A DNA stretch of 64,000 bases from Bacillus sp. T33-2 (GTDB taxonomy: Bacteria; Bacillota; Bacilli; Bacillales; Cytobacillaceae): NCBI RefSeq assembly GCF_002860205.1, contig NZ_PGVB01000034.1, forward strand, positions 88,537-152,536, given 5' to 3'. Under the pieces are notes generated by a model. That model was given only the letters and a program-made list of their open reading frames with translations. It was not told the origin of the DNA and did no database searches. Made by a program: the position numbers and the translations under genes. Positions 43,630 through 53,805 of this stretch are shown here, piece by piece (the first letter of the stretch is position 1; the number at the start of each line of letters is the position of its first letter).

Positions 43630-44104
43630 AAGAGGCAGACTGGACATTTGGTTAGAACGCAAAAAAAAAAGGGACTACCGAATCCGGTTGTCCGCTTCAA
43701 AAAGGGGGGAATACTAGAAAGCCTTATGGTTTAAGGTTAACCAGTTTCCCCGTTGTTTATACAGATGATCTGATAATTTTTTAATTACAGCGGTGGTTCA
43801 GCTGCTATTTTTTTTGGAAAAATAATTCACTTCTATTATTGAAAGGATTTTGTTTTAGCATTTATCTTGTGTATTTCAAAAACATGGAATCAGGTAAATT
43901 TTAGAAATTTATTGTTAAATTAATCCACATTTAATATGATAAAGATACAAATTAATTGTTAGATAATTTGAATATCATTATACTTTATGCAACTTTAATT
44001 ATCTAAATAAATTACACCTTAGATTTCCCACCATACTGTAAATGGGAGGTGAATCTATTAAGGAAACGGTGAAGTGAACAAAACTTACAGCGAGGAGACT
44101 TCTT
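43630..44104. other. 470-nt AT-rich region, no gene supported
   Basis: Low GC, no open frame with a ribosome binding site, no recognisable RNA. Marks the left edge of a decaying accessory stretch that continues to about 49.1 kb. Confidence 0.5.
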
Positions 44105-44301
44105 ATGAGAAATAAAACTGTTGAATGGATTGGTTTTTTCCTAGTTTTATCTTTTTTGATTGCCATAGGAATTTTAAGATACAGAGAAATTGTGTACTCG
44201 GCAGCCGAGAATATGCCGAGAATATATTGTATGTTTTGATAGGAGTAATAGGATTATCGACAATCATATATGCATATATAAAAAAAAATAAGATACTGTG
44301 A
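44105..44301 (+). pseudogene. Two-helix small membrane protein broken by an 11-bp duplication
   Basis: ATG 44105 (GCGAGGAGA upstream) opens a frame with one membrane helix that stops at 44239. The sequence GCCGAGAATAT occurs twice in a row at about 44200-44221. Removing one copy restores a 61-codon frame to TGA 44301 with a second helix (AENILYVLIGVIGL ... YIKKNKIL). So the ancestral product was a 61-residue two-helix protein. A terminator follows at 44408. Family not recognised. Confidence 0.75.
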
Positions 44302-44406
44302 GGTAAGGGAGCGAAACCAGTCCAGGATCTTACTGCCGATGATTGCTGCATTTTAAAGATGACTAACTGCCCGTTCACTCTATTGATAAAAAATGAACCA
44401 AGATAG

Positions 44407-44433
44407 CAGAGAGGGGTAACCCTCTCTCTTTTA
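44407..44433 (+). terminator. Terminator of the broken small membrane gene
   Basis: Perfect stem AGAGAGGG / CCCTCTCT followed by TTTT. Confidence 0.85.
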
Positions 44434-44690
44434 GTCTTTTCTAAACTTCACAATAATTTTTATTCTGATGACAAAAGTATTCATCTTTTTTAGTGTATAA
44501 ACGTTTATCAAATAATTCCAATAATAAACACTCGTAACTATATACTCGGTAAAAAACACTCCCAAAAAAAGGAATTTTCATGGTAAATGTTTAATTACTC
44601 TTTAAAAGATTTAATTTGGAGAGGAGTAATTAAAAAGCCTAAGCGAATAACCTTTGAAAATACAGCCGTTCGAATTGAAGAGTAAAGAAA

Positions 44691-45195
44691 GCTATGAAAG
44701 AAACAAAGGATAAGCGCCTTTTCGAGCGGTATCAATGCATTTATTTGCTTCTTTCCGGAGAAACCCAATTGAACATTTCCAAGATTCTTAACCGCGACAA
44801 CGGTACGATTGGGGATTATGTTAAGGCTTAGTTGTGCTTCCGGTTTGGAAGGTTTCAAGACGAAACATTTTCCTGGAAGGCCGCCGTAACTTACACCCGA
44901 ACAAGAGAAAGAACTGTACCAGACCGTCGCAGAAAAAACGCCTGCGGATATGGGATTCCCGGCTAATATAACTATTGCAAGAGGCTGGGTATCCGTCTCA
45001 GCGGCCGGAAGCATGGACGCCCATGAAAAGAGGATGATACGGTTCAAAAAGGGTTTGCGAAAAGTGATGCATCGGAACGAAACGCAGTTGAGGGATAATT
45101 TGGGGAAGGCAAGCGCAGTTATGGGCTGGGCCTTATTCGTGCATGCCTTAAGGGCACCAGCGAAACAGTGTTCGCCGTCCAATTCCTTATATTGA
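44691..45195 (+). pseudogene. IS630-family transposase remnant
   Basis: The + strand encodes DKRLFERYQCIYLLLSGET and NISKILNRDNGTIGDYVKA, a helix-turn-helix start like IS630-type transposases. After a stop the frame changes to GLEGFKTKHFPGRPP, LTPEQEKELYQTVAEKTPAD and MGFPAN, then loses similarity. Stops and frame changes show that it is dead. The DDE catalytic part is missing. An antisense frame (44595-45182) is an artefact of it. No terminal inverted repeats were found. Confidence 0.7.
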
Positions 45196-45677
45196 ATCTA
45201 GAGCGAAAGCTCAGAGTTCTTTTTTGCCATTTTTTCAGAGTGTTATTCGGAGGCTTGGCTGAATGAAGAATTATCGGTTTGTAATTCGTTCAGCAAGCCC
45301 TAAATAGCGCTTATGTTCAGATATTTTGTCTTAACCAGTGAAATGTGTTTTGAGGGCGACACGAAGAGCTAAGGCTCTTATTTTTTTTGCTTGAAAAAGA
45401 TGTAAAAACGCTGTTTCGGTTGACATGTAATAATTACGGCAATCCACAGAGTGAATAAAAAACATATAAAAGAATGAAACGAGTTTATGATAATTATTTA
45501 AATGTTTTATGTAACATTTAAATAATTAGTAACGTTGTATTAAGGAAATCAGGATAGCCCCCTAATTATAGGAGTTGATAACAATGGTCATGTAATGGCT
45601 CATTAATAACGGTATCTTTTTGGTTTTTTGTAAGTGTTGGGTACAGTTGGTTCGGATAGACAGGAAAGGGTGATAGT
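45196..45677. other. 480-nt region without genes before the ABC transporter
   Basis: AT-rich, with an AGAGCTAAGGCTCTTATTTTTTTT hairpin-and-T-run near 45366-45390 (AGAGCTAAGGCTCT then T-run) that could be a terminator. No open frame with a start site. Presumably holds the ABC transporter promoter. Confidence 0.5.
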
Positions 45678-46357
45678 TTGAGCAATCTAGAGTTAGCTAA
45701 TGTATTAAGCTTTTCAAAAATAAAGCTTCAGAGATTCCCGTTCTTAAAAATATTAATTTAACCTTGCATCAAGGAGAATTTGCGGCAATTGTAGGTCCTT
45801 CAGGCTCTGGAAAATCAACGTTATTAAGTATTATTGGCACCCTTGAAGAACCGACAAGCGGAATTGTCTCATTTGATAAACTCGAAGTTCAGAAACTTGA
45901 TCAAAAGAAGCTGGCAGACTTCCGCTTTAATAATATCGGTTTTGTATTTCAACAATTTCACCTGTTACCCACATTAACCGCCAAAGAAAATGTCATGGTT
46001 CCCCTTGTATCAAGAAAAGTTGATTTTGATAAAAATGAGAGGGCAAAAGAGCTACTTTCGAACCTGGGTTTAGGTGATAAACTAGATTTATTCCCTTCAC
46101 AGCTGTCTGGGGGTCAGCAGCAACGTGTTGCCATTGCCAGGGCACTTATTAATAAACCCACATGGATACTGGCCGATGAACCCACCGGTAATTTAGATTC
46201 TAAAACGAGTTTTGAGATATTTAATCTGCTTCGCAGCTTAAATAGCGAACAAAATTGCGGTGTAATCTTTGTCACCCATGACCTCTCACTTGCCCAGATG
46301 TCAGATAAAGTCATCGAATTAAGTGATGGCGAAATTTTGGATGAGGCGATAGTATGA
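45678..46357 (+). pseudogene. ABC transporter ATP-binding protein (MacB/LolD type), frameshifted near its start
   Basis: A TTG start at 45678 with AAAGGG upstream reads MSNLELANVLSFSK, but stops early. The A-tract at 45716-45720 appears one base short: with one more A the frame continues KASEIPVLKNINLTLHQ into the main body. The body has Walker A GPSGSGKST, Q-loop VFQQFHLLP, signature LSGGQQQRVAIARAL, Walker B ILADEPTGNLD and switch THD. Without the fix, translation could only begin at internal TTG 45764, losing about 28 residues. The downstream permease overlaps by 4 nt. Confidence 0.8.
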
Positions 46358-48976
46358 TCCAAATCATTTGTAAGAATTGGTGCCGCCACAAGGAGCGTTT
46401 TATCCTGGTGTTAATAGGTGTGCTAATCATTAGTTCGGGATTAAGCTACCTGGTCGGGTTGACTGAGACAAATAAAGGAACGGTAGTAAACACGCTTGAA
46501 AAGAATTGGAAAGCTTCTTATCATATCGTCGTTCGGCCACCGGGAACAAAAAGCCTGCCAGAAAAAAGTGGACTTATGGATCCAAATTATCTTAGCGGGT
46601 TAAATGGCGGCATTTCACTGAAACAATATGAAAAAATAAAAAATATTACAGACATTGAAGTAGCTGCTCCAATTGCTGTAATTGGATATTTGCCTCTAAG
46701 TGTAAGCATGGGAACCTTCACGCCACCAAAAAATGAGACGGGAATTTATAAAATTAAGTATATAGAGGTAGTGAGAAATGGCTTTAGAAACCGGATTCAG
46801 GCATTGCATGAAAATTATTTTGTATCTGGTCCTTGGAACAAGACCATAAATCAAAATAAGACTCCCTATGGAGCACATCCATGGATTAATGGACGGTAAT
46901 CATACGATAACAAACAGAAACATGCTAGTAGGTGTAGACCCTATAGAGGAAGCCAAATTAGTTGGCTTAGACAGGGCAACCACATTAAATAATGGAAGCA
47001 GCAGATATTTTGTAGCGGAAGATAAACCCTATGTTTTAGATAAAAACTTAAATAATCTAAGAATCCCCATTCTTTTGAGTTCTGACCCTTTTGCAGATAC
47101 AAATTATACCTATCAATTAGAAAAGTTAGACCTTTCAATTCCAGATGAGAGTGAAAAGCTTGGTAATTATATGGACGGAATCAAGGAAAAAGGAGGTCTG
47201 GCTTATTTAGAAAATATATCTTCTAAAATTACTGAAACTCGGGAATATTCATCCAGAAAAACATATAGTGTCATATTCGATAATTTACTAGGTGAAAAAG
47301 ATAGACGCCTTGGGGCTTCACATGTTGACAAGAGTACCGTTTTAGATATTCAAGCTGGTCCCTTATCTTATAAGACCATTAAAAGTCCATATCCTGATAA
47401 ATGGCCAAGTGCATTAAAAGTGGAGCCAGTCGACACCACACTTCCATGGGCAAAGGAAAGAACGTATGCATTTAGAGAAGCAATGGCTTTTTTTCCGAAA
47501 AGTAATGACAAAAATAAGATTCCTGAATTTGTGAGATTAGATTTAGATATTATTGGGGCTTATGATCCGAAAAAATTAAGTATGGCTAAAGATCCGCTTA
47601 CTGAGCTTCCAATGGAAACCTATCGTTCCACAAGTGCTAAACTCGTATTGGATTTTAAGGGAGAACCAATTAATCCCCCAGTAAATCTTAAAGGTACCAA
47701 TAATCCATTAGATTTTTTACTTCAACCCCCTACAGCTTTAACTACCCTTGAGGCTGCCGGCCTAATTTCCGAGATTACAGGTAAAAAGCCTATCTCTGCG
47801 ATACGAGTAAAAATCAAGGGAGTTGACAGTATGGACGAAGATGCCCAAAACAAACTAGAAACCATAGCGGATGACATAACAAAACAAACAGGATTGATAG
47901 CAGATATTACACTTGGCACCTCACCTCAATCCGTACTAACCTACGTGCCCGAAAATAAAGGTATGCCTGCTCTAGGTTGGGTTGAGCAACCCTGGATAAA
48001 ACTAGGAGCGGCCTTTACTATTTATAAAGAAACAAAACTCGGATATTCAGGCATTATTTCAGCAGTCCTTCTGGTTGCGATTGTATATGTGTTTACAACT
48101 AGATTCATCTCCTACCTGACTTATCGCAAGCAATACGCTCTATTGCTTGCGGTTGGCTGGCAACTGCAAAGTGTTAGAAAAATGATCCTTCTAGAATCAA
48201 TCATCCTTGGCTCATTAACTGCTGTTATTATATGGGGAATCGAGGCCATCGCGAAGGTAACCATGGATGCACCTATATCAGTGATAGGGGTGTTTATTTC
48301 GGGATTAATCGGGTTTCTCATTTACTGTATTGCGGGATGGCTTCCAGCTCGGATGGCCTTAAAAATTAAACCGTATGAGGCCATCCGAACAGGTGAGACG
48401 AATCAAAACATGAAACGACTCCTCTATAACAACAGTATATTAAGCCTTGCTTTCCAATACCTTGCAGGCCGGATGAATAGAACAATGCTTTCCATCTTTA
48501 CACTGGCAGTGTCTGTTACATTGCTCATCCTATTTCTATTTATCACCCTCAGGCTTAAAGGCGTGCTTTATGCAACTTATCTAGGTGAATATATTGCAGT
48601 GGAAATCGGGGAGATACATTATGTTGCTGTATCCATCTCCTTGCTCATTGCAATTCTGACGACTGCTGAGATAATGTGGCAAAATGTGGTTGAAAGAAAA
48701 CCAGAGATAGCTTTATTGAAAGCACTAGGATGGAGGAATGGTACAGTCCGAAGTCTAATTCTCTATGAAGGATTTCTATGTGGAATGGTGGCAGGGATTA
48801 TAAGCTTGTTGTTATCTGTTCTGATGATTATTCTTATTTATCACTCCATTCCTTATGAGCATGTAAGTTTATTGCTCTTTCCCGTTCTCATTCCAGCTTT
48901 TGCAGGAATGCTGGGAGCCTTAATTCCGTCAGAAATGGCAGTGAGGATTTCTCCGGCAGTGGGAATAAAAAAGTAA
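46354..48976 (+). pseudogene. FtsX/MacB-like ABC permease split by a frameshift
   Basis: The first part (46354-46899, 181 residues) has an N-terminal membrane helix and the start of an extracellular domain, and stops at HPWINGR. The second frame picks up at GNHTITNRNMLVGVDP near 46892 and runs to 48976 with the C-terminal FtsX-type helices (about residues 390-700). Deleting one base near 46890 joins them into about 873 residues, the size of a MacB-like permease. Its ATG lies 4 nt inside the ATPase frame. Such exporters move antimicrobial peptides or lipoproteins. Both subunits carry a frameshift, so the system is probably dead. Confidence 0.8.
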
Positions 48977-49027
48977 CATCTTATTTTCCTATTTCACGTT
49001 ATCATAGGAATAAAACGTATCAAATAA

Positions 49028-49087
49028 AAAGTCCTAAATGTAGCGGCCAATAATCATACCGTGTTGGCTGCTAATTTTAGGACTTCA
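49028..49087. terminator. Terminator-like hairpin after the ABC permease
   Basis: Nested inverted repeat: AAGTCCTAAA / TTTAGGACTT outer stem and GCGGCCAA / TTGGCTGC inner stem. Confidence 0.7.
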
Positions 49088-49140
49088 TAATTGACTGTTC
49101 ACAGACCTTTAAGGAAATTAAGAGTGCAAAATGTAGAAGT

Positions 49141-49362
49141 CTATTGCAGAATTCTTGGCTGATATGCTTGTTCCATGAGTTCAGAAGCTGGTACATCAAG
49201 TACAGTTGAAAATTTTAAAATGGTTTGTGTATTAGGCACTTTTTGGCCGCTCTCGTATTTTTCTATAGTGTTAGGGCCAACCCGCATTTTAAAAGCCAGT
49301 TCTTCCTGAGTCAAATTCAGTCTCTCGCGGCAAAGTTTAATATTTTGGCCAATTGCAGACAT
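49141..49362 (-). CDS. Small XRE-family transcriptional regulator
   Basis: 73-residue single-domain Cro/C1-type HTH: IGQNIKLCRERLNLTQEELA then NTIEKYESGQKVPNTQTILKF, with only a short tail. It is located opposite and downstream of the ABC transporter and may have regulated it or a lost neighbour. Target unknown. Confidence 0.88.
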   Translation of the reverse strand: MSAIGQNIKLCRERLNLTQEELAFKMRVGPNTIEKYESGQKVPNTQTILKFSTVLDVPASELMEQAYQPRILQ

Positions 49363-49590
49363 GGTTTTTCACCCCTTTTGGAAAATATTGTCTTATTACT
49401 GATTATACCATGGAATGTTTTATATAGACGGTCATTTAATGAACATTTCGTTACATCATTAGAACGCGTCAATGAGAAAAGTTGCGAGGAAAAATTTTTT
49501 ACAAGAAAAACGAAACAATCAAATAAAAAGCTTCGTTCCATGGACGAAAACAATAATAAACCGACAAAGAAAAACTGAAGGGGGATAGGG

Positions 49591-50148
49591 ATGAACGAGG
49601 AAGATTTAATTTATCGGGCCCGGGAAGGAAGCATGCAGGCTTTCAGTGAATTGATAGACATTTATTCACCGATCGTCAGGAGATTTGCGTTTCAGCTCGG
49701 CAACCACCATGATGACATAGACGATATCACTCAGGAAGTCTTTGTAAGAGTTTACCGGTTTTTGAGCCAGTTTTCACAGGCAAAATTCACGACCTGGCTT
49801 TATAAATTTACCTTAAATGTAACCAGGGACTTTGCCCGCAGTAACCGGAGGCATATGAAAAAGGTGTGGAGGTTCAAGAACGAACCCGAGTCCTCTGATC
49901 AGCTGGTCGAGAACAGTCTACTGCGTTCGGAGGATGACAGGGTTCTGCATGAATGCATCCAAAAACTCGATGAAAAATACCAGGTCCCTATCATACTTTT
50001 TTATTTTCATGAAAAGCGCTACGAAGATATCGCAGAGATTCTTAGTATCTCCCTTGCCAATGTAAAAACACGGCTGTTAAGGGGCAAAGAAAATCTGAAA
50101 AAGCTGCTTGCAGACGCAGAAAAGAGGGAGGGTAAGTACCATGGATGA
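49591..50148 (+). CDS. ECF-type RNA polymerase sigma factor
   Basis: 185 residues with sigma-70 region 2 (LIDIYSPIVRRFAFQLGNHH, then DDITQEVFVRVYRFL) and region 4 (LDEKYQVPIILFYFHEKRYEDIAEILSISLANVKTRL). It directs core polymerase to stress- or envelope-type promoters. The next gene overlaps it by 8 nt and encodes a membrane protein, the usual place for its anti-sigma factor. GAAGGGGGAT precedes ATG 49591. Confidence 0.92.
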   Translation: MNEEDLIYRAREGSMQAFSELIDIYSPIVRRFAFQLGNHHDDIDDITQEVFVRVYRFLSQFSQAKFTTWLYKFTLNVTRDFARSNRRHMKKVWRFKNEPESSDQLVENSLLRSEDDRVLHECIQKLDEKYQVPIILFYFHEKRYEDIAEILSISLANVKTRLLRGKENLKKLLADAEKREGKYHG

Positions 50149-51433
50149 TACATTGTTTGAAGAACGGATGACCAGTTTAAAGACAGCGTATGACAGCATG
50201 CGTCCAGACACTGACAGGGCAGGGATCCTCGCTGCAATTAAAAAAGAGGAAAAAAGGCATAGATCCAAGCCATTTTATGATTTCCCATATGTCGCCAGTT
50301 TTATCGGAATAGGCATGATCGCCGGCATATTTCTGATGCAAACCATCGGGCAGAACGAATCCCCCACCCAATCCCAGAATGGAAGTAAATCACCCGCCGT
50401 TGAAAGCAGGAGTAAGATCGAAGTAAGTAAGGCGGAAATCGATAATGCTTTTAAAGAGCTGCAGGATTATTATCGACAAAGGCATGAGCAAGTGGAGAAA
50501 ACGTTAGGGATATCGATTGATGGGAATGTAATCGAATCTTATTTTCCAAAGTTAATAACTAATGAAAAACAAAAGCTGCTTACTTCAGAGGAAGGGGTAG
50601 GAGTTTCAGAGTTGGCAAATATCAAGAGTCAATTAAAAACTGAGATCGGTATGTCTTTCGTGACACCTTCCTCGCTGATAAAGAGTATGAATTCACAATC
50701 CCAAGATCTGGATTCCGGTAGTATCCATCAGTTAATTGGACAGTTGGACTCCTATTCAGTCGTTTATCAGGAAGTTTATAGGGTTATTTATGAATCCGAT
50801 TTGCAGGAGATCTTACAAAATGGAAACCTGCACAGTACGATTGAGAAACTGAATAGCGGCGAGGGATTGGGCTTGGGCTCTGATAGATTGCGGATGTTTG
50901 CAAAAGGTGCAAGAGAAAATGGAGTGTTGTTTGCCGCAGAGGATGGCAAAATAATTACTCGCATCGATTACCGTGGAGTTGCTGAAAAACTAAAATCCAC
51001 TATTTCTGACGACCTTTACAATTATTTCCACTTGAAGAGCACCCGCCTGTTTTCAAGTCAAGGTCAACTGCTTATTCCATGGAATGACCTGGGTGAACTT
51101 TTGGTCAGCTATGAAAAAAGTTTTCTCCAATCCCGGGATCCAGTGGTTAAAGACTTGATCGAAATGGAGGTTTCCTCCTTCCTGTATCCTGTATTTGTTC
51201 TTGGGCATCCTTCCAAATCTTTATTTAATGAACAATATATATTAAATGATGACGTAAAGGAAGCGTACTCCCAGTTAATAAAAAATCACCCGGAAACATT
51301 TACGGCTAAGGCAGTGGCTGATGAACTGGAAACTTTAAGACTAAATAATTTCGAAAAACCCGAACGTTTTAACAAGAGTGTGGTTTATCCTGCTTATATA
51401 ACAGTTCAAGAAGAGACTGAGGAACGAAATTAA
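50141..51433 (+). CDS. Probable anti-sigma factor, single-pass membrane protein
   Basis: 431 residues. A 50-residue cytoplasmic start is followed by one transmembrane helix (about 52-68, ASFIGIGMIAGIFLM) and a large extracellular region with coiled-coil-like segments and no domain I recognise. ATG 50141 overlaps the sigma gene end; AGGGTAAG serves as its ribosome site. Topology and coupling fit an anti-sigma or sensor; the cytoplasmic part lacks the zinc motif of ZAS anti-sigmas. Confidence 0.75.
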   Translation: MDDTLFEERMTSLKTAYDSMRPDTDRAGILAAIKKEEKRHRSKPFYDFPYVASFIGIGMIAGIFLMQTIGQNESPTQSQNGSKSPAVESRSKIEVSKAEIDNAFKELQDYYRQRHEQVEKTLGISIDGNVIESYFPKLITNEKQKLLTSEEGVGVSELANIKSQLKTEIGMSFVTPSSLIKSMNSQSQDLDSGSIHQLIGQLDSYSVVYQEVYRVIYESDLQEILQNGNLHSTIEKLNSGEGLGLGSDRLRMFAKGARENGVLFAAEDGKIITRIDYRGVAEKLKSTISDDLYNYFHLKSTRLFSSQGQLLIPWNDLGELLVSYEKSFLQSRDPVVKDLIEMEVSSFLYPVFVLGHPSKSLFNEQYILNDDVKEAYSQLIKNHPETFTAKAVADELETLRLNNFEKPERFNKSVVYPAYITVQEETEERN

Positions 51434-51491
51434 ATTGGTTTAACATTAACTATTCAGAGGAAACACCCTTAATATAGAGCCATAAGTAACT

Positions 51492-51520
51492 TTGTATATT
51501 TCTCCTTGATGTGATATAAT
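51492..51520 (+). promoter_or_regulatory. Sigma-A promoter of yugI
   Basis: TTGTAT, 17-nt spacer, perfect TATAAT, about 54 nt before the yugI start. Confidence 0.7.
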
Positions 51521-51573
51521 TTTTTATTGCGTATAAAAGGGAGAAAATATAAAAAGAATTTAGGAGTGTTTCC

Positions 51574-51960
51574 ATGTCAGAAAATATTGAAGTAGGCAGT
51601 GTGTTAACAGGAAAGGTGACCGGAATCCAGCCGTACGGAGCCTTTGTTGCACTGGATGAAAATACCCAGGGCCTTGTGCATATTTCCGAAATCACGCACG
51701 GTTATGTGAAGGATATCAATGATCACCTTAAAGTGGGGGATGAAGTAAGCGTAAAGGTCTTATCTGTTGATGAAGCAGCTGGGAAAATCGGCCTCTCGAT
51801 CCGCGCCACCCAGGAGGCGCCGGAAGTGCCGGCAAGACCAAGAAAGCCGCGCAAAAAGCCTGCCGCAGCTATCCAGCAGGATGACTCAGCACAAGGTTTC
51901 AACACATTAAAAGATAAGCTTCAGGAATGGATCGACCAATCCGATATCCAGAAAAAATAA
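51574..51960 (+). CDS. yugI: YugI (GSP13), S1-domain RNA-binding protein
   Basis: 128 residues: one S1 RNA-binding domain (GSVLTGKVTGIQPYGAFV; GLVHISEITHGYVKDI; VKVLSVDEAAGKIGLSIR), then a Pro/Lys/Arg linker (RPRKPRKKPAAA) and a C-terminal tail. B. subtilis GSP13 is a general stress protein that can associate with ribosomes. TTAGGAGTG precedes ATG 51574. Confidence 0.93.
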   Translation: MSENIEVGSVLTGKVTGIQPYGAFVALDENTQGLVHISEITHGYVKDINDHLKVGDEVSVKVLSVDEAAGKIGLSIRATQEAPEVPARPRKPRKKPAAAIQQDDSAQGFNTLKDKLQEWIDQSDIQKK

Positions 51961-51961
51961 C

Positions 51962-51989
51962 AAAAAACCGGAGAAATCCGGTTTTTTTT
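51962..51989 (+). terminator. Terminator of yugI
   Basis: Stem AAAAAACCGG / CCGGTTTTTTTT. Confidence 0.88.
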
Positions 51990-52082
51990 ATTTTTATTAA
52001 GGCTGTGAGGGGGTTCAAACAGACTTGTTAAAAGGTTACAATAACAGTGTCTACCCAATTTCAATTGGAACGGAGGAACAAC

Positions 52083-53276
52083 ATGACAACGAATACTTAT
52101 TCACTGATTGAGCAAACAGAGAAATTTGGAGCGAACAATTACCATCCGCTGCCAATCGTGATTTCCAGGGCGGAAGGTGCATGGGTCGAGGATCCGGAAG
52201 GCAATAAGTACATGGACATGCTGAGTGCCTATTCGGCTGTAAACCAGGGCCACCGGCACCCAAAAATTATCCAGGCGTTAAAAGACCAGGCTGACCGGGT
52301 CACTTTGACATCAAGGGCTTTCCATAATGACCAGCTTGGCCTATGGTATGAGAAAATCTGCAAATTGACGAACAAAGAAATGGCGCTGCCAATGAACACT
52401 GGGGCAGAGGCAGTTGAAACAGCGGTTAAAACAGCGCGCCGGTGGGCATACGATGTAAAAGGCGTAGAGGAAAACCAGGCTGAAATCATTGCATGCACCG
52501 GGAACTTCCATGGCCGCACGATGACAGCGGTGTCATTGTCTTCCGAGGAAGAATACAAGCGTGGCTTTGGGCCGATGCTGCCTGGCATTAAGTTGATCCC
52601 GTATGGTGACCTGGAGGCATTGAAGCAAGCGATCACTCCGAATACCGCTGCCTTTTTGATCGAGCCGATCCAGGGTGAAGCCGGAATTGTCATACCTCCG
52701 GAAGGCTTCATGAAACAGGCCTTTGAGCTGTGCCGCGAAAACAATGTCCTATTTATCGCTGATGAAATTCAAGCGGGGCTTGCCAGAACCGGCAAAATGT
52801 TTGCATGCGAATGGGAAGGCGTTGAGCCGGATATATATATACTTGGCAAAGCACTGGGCGGCGGTGTGTTCCCTATTTCCTGTGTTGTTGCAAACAAAGA
52901 AATTCTTGGAGTTTTTAATCCAGGCTCACACGGTTCTACATTTGGAGGAAATCCGCTTGCGTGTGCCGTGTCCATCGCTTCCATTGATGTGCTGGTTGAA
53001 GAAAAACTCGCAGAGCGTTCGTTAAAGCTTGGAGAATACTTCATCAGCAAACTGAAAGAAATCGATAACCCATTAATTAAAACAGTCAGGGGCCGCGGCT
53101 TGTTTATCGGAGTGGAGCTGAATGAGCCGGCCCGCAAGTATTGTGAAGCCCTGAAAGAAGAAGGACTGCTGTGCAAAGAAACACATGATACCGTTATCCG
53201 TTTCGCCCCTCCGCTCGTGATAAGCGGAGAAGATCTTGATTGGGCGATCGGACGCATTAAAAAAGTTTTATCATAA
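52083..53276 (+). CDS. rocD: Ornithine aminotransferase
   Basis: 397-residue class III PLP aminotransferase converting ornithine and 2-oxoglutarate to glutamate semialdehyde and glutamate, a step of arginine catabolism. Visible: [66 protein letters not shown] and the PLP lysine in [11 protein letters not shown] near residue 256. ATG 52083 follows CGGAGGAAC; the upstream in-frame extension lacks a site. Confidence 0.95.
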   Translation: MTTNTYSLIEQTEKFGANNYHPLPIVISRAEGAWVEDPEGNKYMDMLSAYSAVNQGHRHPKIIQALKDQADRVTLTSRAFHNDQLGLWYEKICKLTNKEMALPMNTGAEAVETAVKTARRWAYDVKGVEENQAEIIACTGNFHGRTMTAVSLSSEEEYKRGFGPMLPGIKLIPYGDLEALKQAITPNTAAFLIEPIQGEAGIVIPPEGFMKQAFELCRENNVLFIADEIQAGLARTGKMFACEWEGVEPDIYILGKALGGGVFPISCVVANKEILGVFNPGSHGSTFGGNPLACAVSIASIDVLVEEKLAERSLKLGEYFISKLKEIDNPLIKTVRGRGLFIGVELNEPARKYCEALKEEGLLCKETHDTVIRFAPPLVISGEDLDWAIGRIKKVLS

Positions 53277-53283
53277 TAGTGAA

Positions 53284-53315
53284 CAGCCCTGCAATTTCTG
53301 CAGGGCTCTATTTTG
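53284..53315 (+). terminator. Terminator of rocD
   Basis: Stem AGCCCTGCA / TGCAGGGCT then CTATTTTG. Confidence 0.85.
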
Positions 53316-53356
53316 TGCAAAAATCCGTCAACGTAAGGCGGATCAATACATATCGT

Positions 53357-53590
53357 TTATCGCGATGGATTTGGCTGGGCCTGTTTTTCAGCTTGTTCAC
53401 TTGGAGCAAACAGAAGGCCCAGGTTGATTAATCCTGCGATTCCAACCAAGCCGTAAATCATTCTTGCGACAGCTGAATCCTGTCCGCCGAAAATAGCTGC
53501 AACGAGATCGAACTGGAAGAATCCTACCAGTCCCCAGTTGATTGCCCCAATAATTGTGAGGACCAATGCCAGACGTTGTATAGTGCTCAT
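53357..53590 (-). CDS. yuzA: YuzA, DUF378 membrane protein
   Basis: 77 residues with two membrane helices; LTIIGAINWGLVGFFQFDLV is the DUF378 hallmark (GAINWGLVG), and YGLVGIAGL forms the second helix. The site TAAGGAGGTAAC precedes the ATG. Function unknown. Positioned between rocD and yugJ. Confidence 0.9.
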   Translation of the reverse strand: MSTIQRLALVLTIIGAINWGLVGFFQFDLVAAIFGGQDSAVARMIYGLVGIAGLINLGLLFAPSEQAEKQAQPNPSR

Positions 53591-53805
53591 GCGATGTTAC
53601 CTCCTTATGTTGAACTACTATATAGATTGAATCCCGTTTGTGAAAATTATTCATGGGAAAATTCGAGTTTTTTCATGAAACAACTTGCTCATGCACAAAA
53701 TAAAAACCGGTCGTGGCCAAGTTCCCAGATTAGGCACGGTGAGGGTAAATTTTTGCAATGGGCTGCACAATCGAACATAATAAATGTAAAAGGAAGGTGA
53801 CTGAT

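Noticed and set aside
44595..45182. 195-residue open frame on the minus strand
   Set aside because: It is antisense to an IS630-type transposase remnant readable on the + strand and has no ribosome site or recognisable domain.
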